Shown piece by piece: positions 61,218 to 63,714 of a stretch of DNA of 63,714 nt. A model generated the notes under the pieces. That model had not been told where the DNA came from. It worked only from the letters and a program-made list of their open reading frames with translations, and made no database searches. Both the position numbers and the translations under genes were made by a program. Numbering within the stretch: position 1 is the stretch's first letter; each line of letters starts with the position of its first letter. Location: contig NZ_RCVR01000028.1 in the NCBI RefSeq assembly GCF_016107305.1, positions 1 to 63,714 on the forward strand, in the 5' to 3' direction. Origin of the DNA: Roseomonas sp. KE2513 (GTDB lineage Bacteria; Pseudomonadota; Alphaproteobacteria; Acetobacterales; Acetobacteraceae).

Positions 61218-63714
61218 TCATGAGACTTGCTCGGCAAACCCGTCAGTGTGGCCGGACGAGCCCTTTACACGGCCGACCAGTTCCGCTGCCCGGCTCAGCA
61301 CAGATGCCGGCATCCCGGCGCGTGCGGCCACCTTCAGCCCATAGGACTGGCCCGCGCGACCTGCCTTGACCTTGTAGGCGAACATCTCGTCGTGCCGCCC
61401 GGCCGCGGCGTCCATCGCCATGCACACGGCCTGCGGCATGGCCTCGGCCGCATCGGCCAGTTCATGGAAGTGCGTCGCGAACAGCGTCCAGCATCCCACC
61501 TCGTCGTGCAGGTACTCCATGCTCGCCTGCGCGATGGCCAGGCCGTCGTGCGTCGACGTCCCCCGCCCGACCTCGTCCAGGATCACCAGCGACCGCGCCG
61601 TCGCCTGCTTCAGGATCGCCGCCGTTTCCAGCATCTCGACCATGAACGTCGACCGTCCCGCTACCAGGTCATCGGACGCCCCGATCCGACTGAACAGCTT
61701 GTCCACCACGCCTACCCTCGCCCGGGTCGCCGGTACGAAGGAGCCTACCTGCGCCATCAGCACCACCAGGGCCACCTGCCGCAGGAAGGTCGACTTGCCC
61801 GCCATGTTCGGGCCCGTCAGGAGCCAGAGCCGCGCGTCACCGCCGATGCGGCAGTCGTTGGGTACGAAGGTCCGTCCCTGGGCTTCCAACAGCGGCTCGG
61901 CCACCGGGTGCCGGCCGCCCTCGATCGCCAGCACCGTGTCGTCGGCCAGTTCGGGCTCGACCCACAGCCCCTCGGCCGCCGCCTGTCCCAGCCCGCACAC
62001 CAGATCCAGCGCCGCGGCCGCGTGGGCGATCCGCGTCACGGCGGACCTCTGGGCGAGAGCTGCCGACACCAAGTCGCGGAACACCCGCTCCTCGATCGCG
62101 GCCACCCGCTCTGCCGCGCCCACCTGGTCGGAGGCCAAGCGGTCGAGTTCCGACGTGGTGTAGCGGGCCGAGGAGGCGAGACCCTGGCGCAGGGTGAAGC
62201 CGTCGCCCAGGCCTTTCGCGGCCGCGGCGGGCACCTCGACGTGGTAGCCGATCAGGGTGTTGGTCTTGATCCGGAGCGTCTTGATGCCGGTCTGCAGGAT
62301 GTAGTGGTCCTGCAGCTTGCTGATCGCCTCCCGGGCCGCTGCGGCCTCCGTTCTCTTGGCGTCGAGCTCGGCGTGGTAGCCGTCGGCCACGAAGCCGCCC
62401 TCGCCGGTACTCGCCGGTGGGAAGGGTACCAGGGCCCGGCGCAGGGTGTTCGCAAGACTGTCCCGGCCGCCGTCACCGGCCGCCCGGAGTTCTCGGCCAG
62501 CCGTCGCCAAGCCCGGGGGCAGGTCATCGCCGGCCGCGAGGTGGGCGGCGGTGGCCTGCGCCCGCTCCAACCCGTCGCGGACCGCCGTCAGGTCACGCGG
62601 CCCTGCCTTGCCCAGGGATAGCCGCCCATAGGCACGCAGCACGTCGGGAAGCCCTGATAGTTCCTCCCGGCAGCCCGACCGAAGCTGCGGGTTGTTCACC
62701 ATGAACCGCACCATCGCCAAGCGACGGCGGATGGTGTCCGGCTTGGTCAGCGGCGCCGCCAACTGCCGGGCCAGCAGGCGGGCGCCGGCCGGTTTAACCG
62801 TGCGGTCCAGCACCGACAGCAGCGTGCCCTCCGCGCCGGCACCGGAGGTGAGAACCTCGAGGCCTCGCAGCGTCGGGGCGTCGATCTCCATGGTGTCGCC
62901 GATCGCCGCCCGCCGCGGCGGCGGCAACGCGTCGGGGAGCCGTCCGGCAGTGGACCGAATGTAGTCAAGGAGAGCGACGAGGGCGTTCAGTTCGGGCGGC
63001 GAGAAGCCGCGCAGGGCGTCCGGGGCGCCGAGGCCGTAAGCTGCCGCGAGCATGTCCGCGGCGGCCGAGCCTTCCAGTTCGGGCCGCTCCAGCCTGCCGA
63101 AGCGCGTTCCACCGCTGCGAAGAGCCACCGCCAGGGCGTCCGAGGCTTCCGGCCATCGTGCCACCAGCACCTCGGTCGGGGCGATCTGCGCCAGCACCGG
63201 ACCGCACCCCTCCAGCGAGGCCATCGCCGTGCCCCCTTCGCCGGTGGACACATCGAGCCACGCGAAGCCCACTGCTTCACCGGCCGCGAAGGCGACGGCG
63301 AGGTTGTTGGGCCTCCCGGGCGCCAGCACCGCCGCGTCGACGGACGTGCCCGGGGTAAGCCGCCGCAGCGGACGCTCCTCGCCCGCCGAGGCGGGCTGCT
63401 CCGAGAGGGCGACCTTGAGCCCGGCGGAGAGCAACCGGCCTACCGCGGCCTCAGCGGTCGAGGCCGGGATGCCGCACATCGGTATGTCGGGCCCGTCCTT
63501 CTGCCGACGCCGGGTGAGCTGGATGCCCAGGGCCCGCGACACCACCGCCGCGTCCTCGGCGAGAACCTCGTAGAACTCCCCCACCCGGTACAGCACGATG
63601 TGACCGGGGGCGGCGGCGCGGGCAGCGGCATAGGAGGCGATCAGGCCACCGGCCGGCAGCGGGCTCGAGGACGGCGCGGCAGTGTCTTCGGCCCGAATGG
63701 CCGGCGGGTGAACG
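61218..63714 (-). CDS. mutS: DNA mismatch-repair protein MutS, 5' end beyond the window
   Basis: 831 codons are visible and the frame is still open at the right edge. Domain I has the mismatch-reading motif in YRVGEFYEVL. The ATPase domain has LLTGPNMAGKSTFLRQ, DEVGRGTSTHDGLAIA and TLFATHFHELADAAEAM. Connector and clamp regions look complete. It resembles MutS1, not the short MutS2/Smr form. Its presence here means either a plasmid-borne copy or that the replicon is a chromid or chromosome at this end. A hairpin CCCAGCCG/CGGCTGGG (61187-61213) lies just after the stop. Confidence 0.94.
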   Translation of the reverse strand, partial: VHPPAIRAEDTAAPSSSPLPAGGLIASYAAARAAAPGHIVLYRVGEFYEVLAEDAAVVSRALGIQLTRRRQKDGPDIPMCGIPASTAEAAVGRLLSAGLKVALSEQPASAGEERPLRRLTPGTSVDAAVLAPGRPNNLAVAFAAGEAVGFAWLDVSTGEGGTAMASLEGCGPVLAQIAPTEVLVARWPEASDALAVALRSGGTRFGRLERPELEGSAAADMLAAAYGLGAPDALRGFSPPELNALVALLDYIRSTAGRLPDALPPPRRAAIGDTMEIDAPTLRGLEVLTSGAGAEGTLLSVLDRTVKPAGARLLARQLAAPLTKPDTIRRRLAMVRFMVNNPQLRSGCREELSGLPDVLRAYGRLSLGKAGPRDLTAVRDGLERAQATAAHLAAGDDLPPGLATAGRELRAAGDGGRDSLANTLRRALVPFPPASTGEGGFVADGYHAELDAKRTEAAAAREAISKLQDHYILQTGIKTLRIKTNTLIGYHVEVPAAAAKGLGDGFTLRQGLASSARYTTSELDRLASDQVGAAERVAAIEERVFRDLVSAALAQRSAVTRIAHAAAALDLVCGLGQAAAEGLWVEPELADDTVLAIEGGRHPVAEPLLEAQGRTFVPNDCRIGGDARLWLLTGPNMAGKSTFLRQVALVVLMAQVGSFVPATRARVGVVDKLFSRIGASDDLVAGRSTFMVEMLETAAILKQATARSLVILDEVGRGTSTHDGLAIAQASMEYLHDEVGCWTLFATHFHELADAAEAMPQAVCMAMDAAAGRHDEMFAYKVKAGRAGQSYGLKVAARAGMPASVLSRAAELVGRVKGSSGHTDGFAEQVS

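Overview
The window looks like part of a GC-rich alphaproteobacterial plasmid, most like replicons of Acetobacteraceae/Rhodospirillales such as Roseomonas. That lineage is inferred from base composition and gene content, not proven. Plasmid signs are a ParA/ParB-type pair with a parS-like palindrome (2.1-3.7 kb), a RepA-type initiator with a large iteron array (6.1-7.8 kb), and a MobF relaxase with divergent mobilisation genes (45-52 kb). No T4SS genes are visible, so it is mobilisable at most within this window.

Layout. 0-2.1 kb: a broken tyrosine recombinase and a DDE insertion sequence. 2.1-3.7 kb: partition. 3.85-5.57 kb: two IS5-type elements that share one CTAG target. 6.1-7.85 kb: repA and iterons. 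7.9-8.4 kb: a decayed duplicate of the next two genes. 8.9-44.9 kb: a long, mostly plus-strand plasmid backbone of DNA-handling and anti-restriction-like genes (Toprim protein, UvrD-like helicase, ArdC-like protein, PAPS-reductase-like protein, 1694-residue methylase-helicase, ParB-nuclease-like protein, HU, C5 methyltransferase, DpdA-like protein, SSB) and many small unknown genes. At least ten genes there are preceded by a shared two-hairpin leader element. An IS4-type element splits one small gene at 36.5-37.7 kb. 45.2-52.4 kb: a minus-strand traK/L/M-like set with exported proteins, facing a MobF relaxase. Between them lies a probable oriT with fourteen GGGAC units spaced exactly 11 bp.

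52.6-60.7 kb is a cargo block, visibly less GC-rich in third positions. It has a double-SIS/HAD fusion plus PfkB kinase (translationally coupled), a NADAR protein and an XRE regulator facing away from each other across a perfect inverted repeat, and a tightly overlapping trio: phosphoribosyltransferase-like protein, ORC/CDC6-like ATPase and an unrecognised Rossmann-like protein. This is the best candidate for an uncharacterised defence or nucleotide-signalling system. The window ends inside a MutS gene on the minus strand.

The DNA shows several recent breaks: two genes with single in-frame TAG codons, a DpdA-like gene frameshifted at a C6 run, and a gene cut by an IS with a precise 10-bp target duplication.
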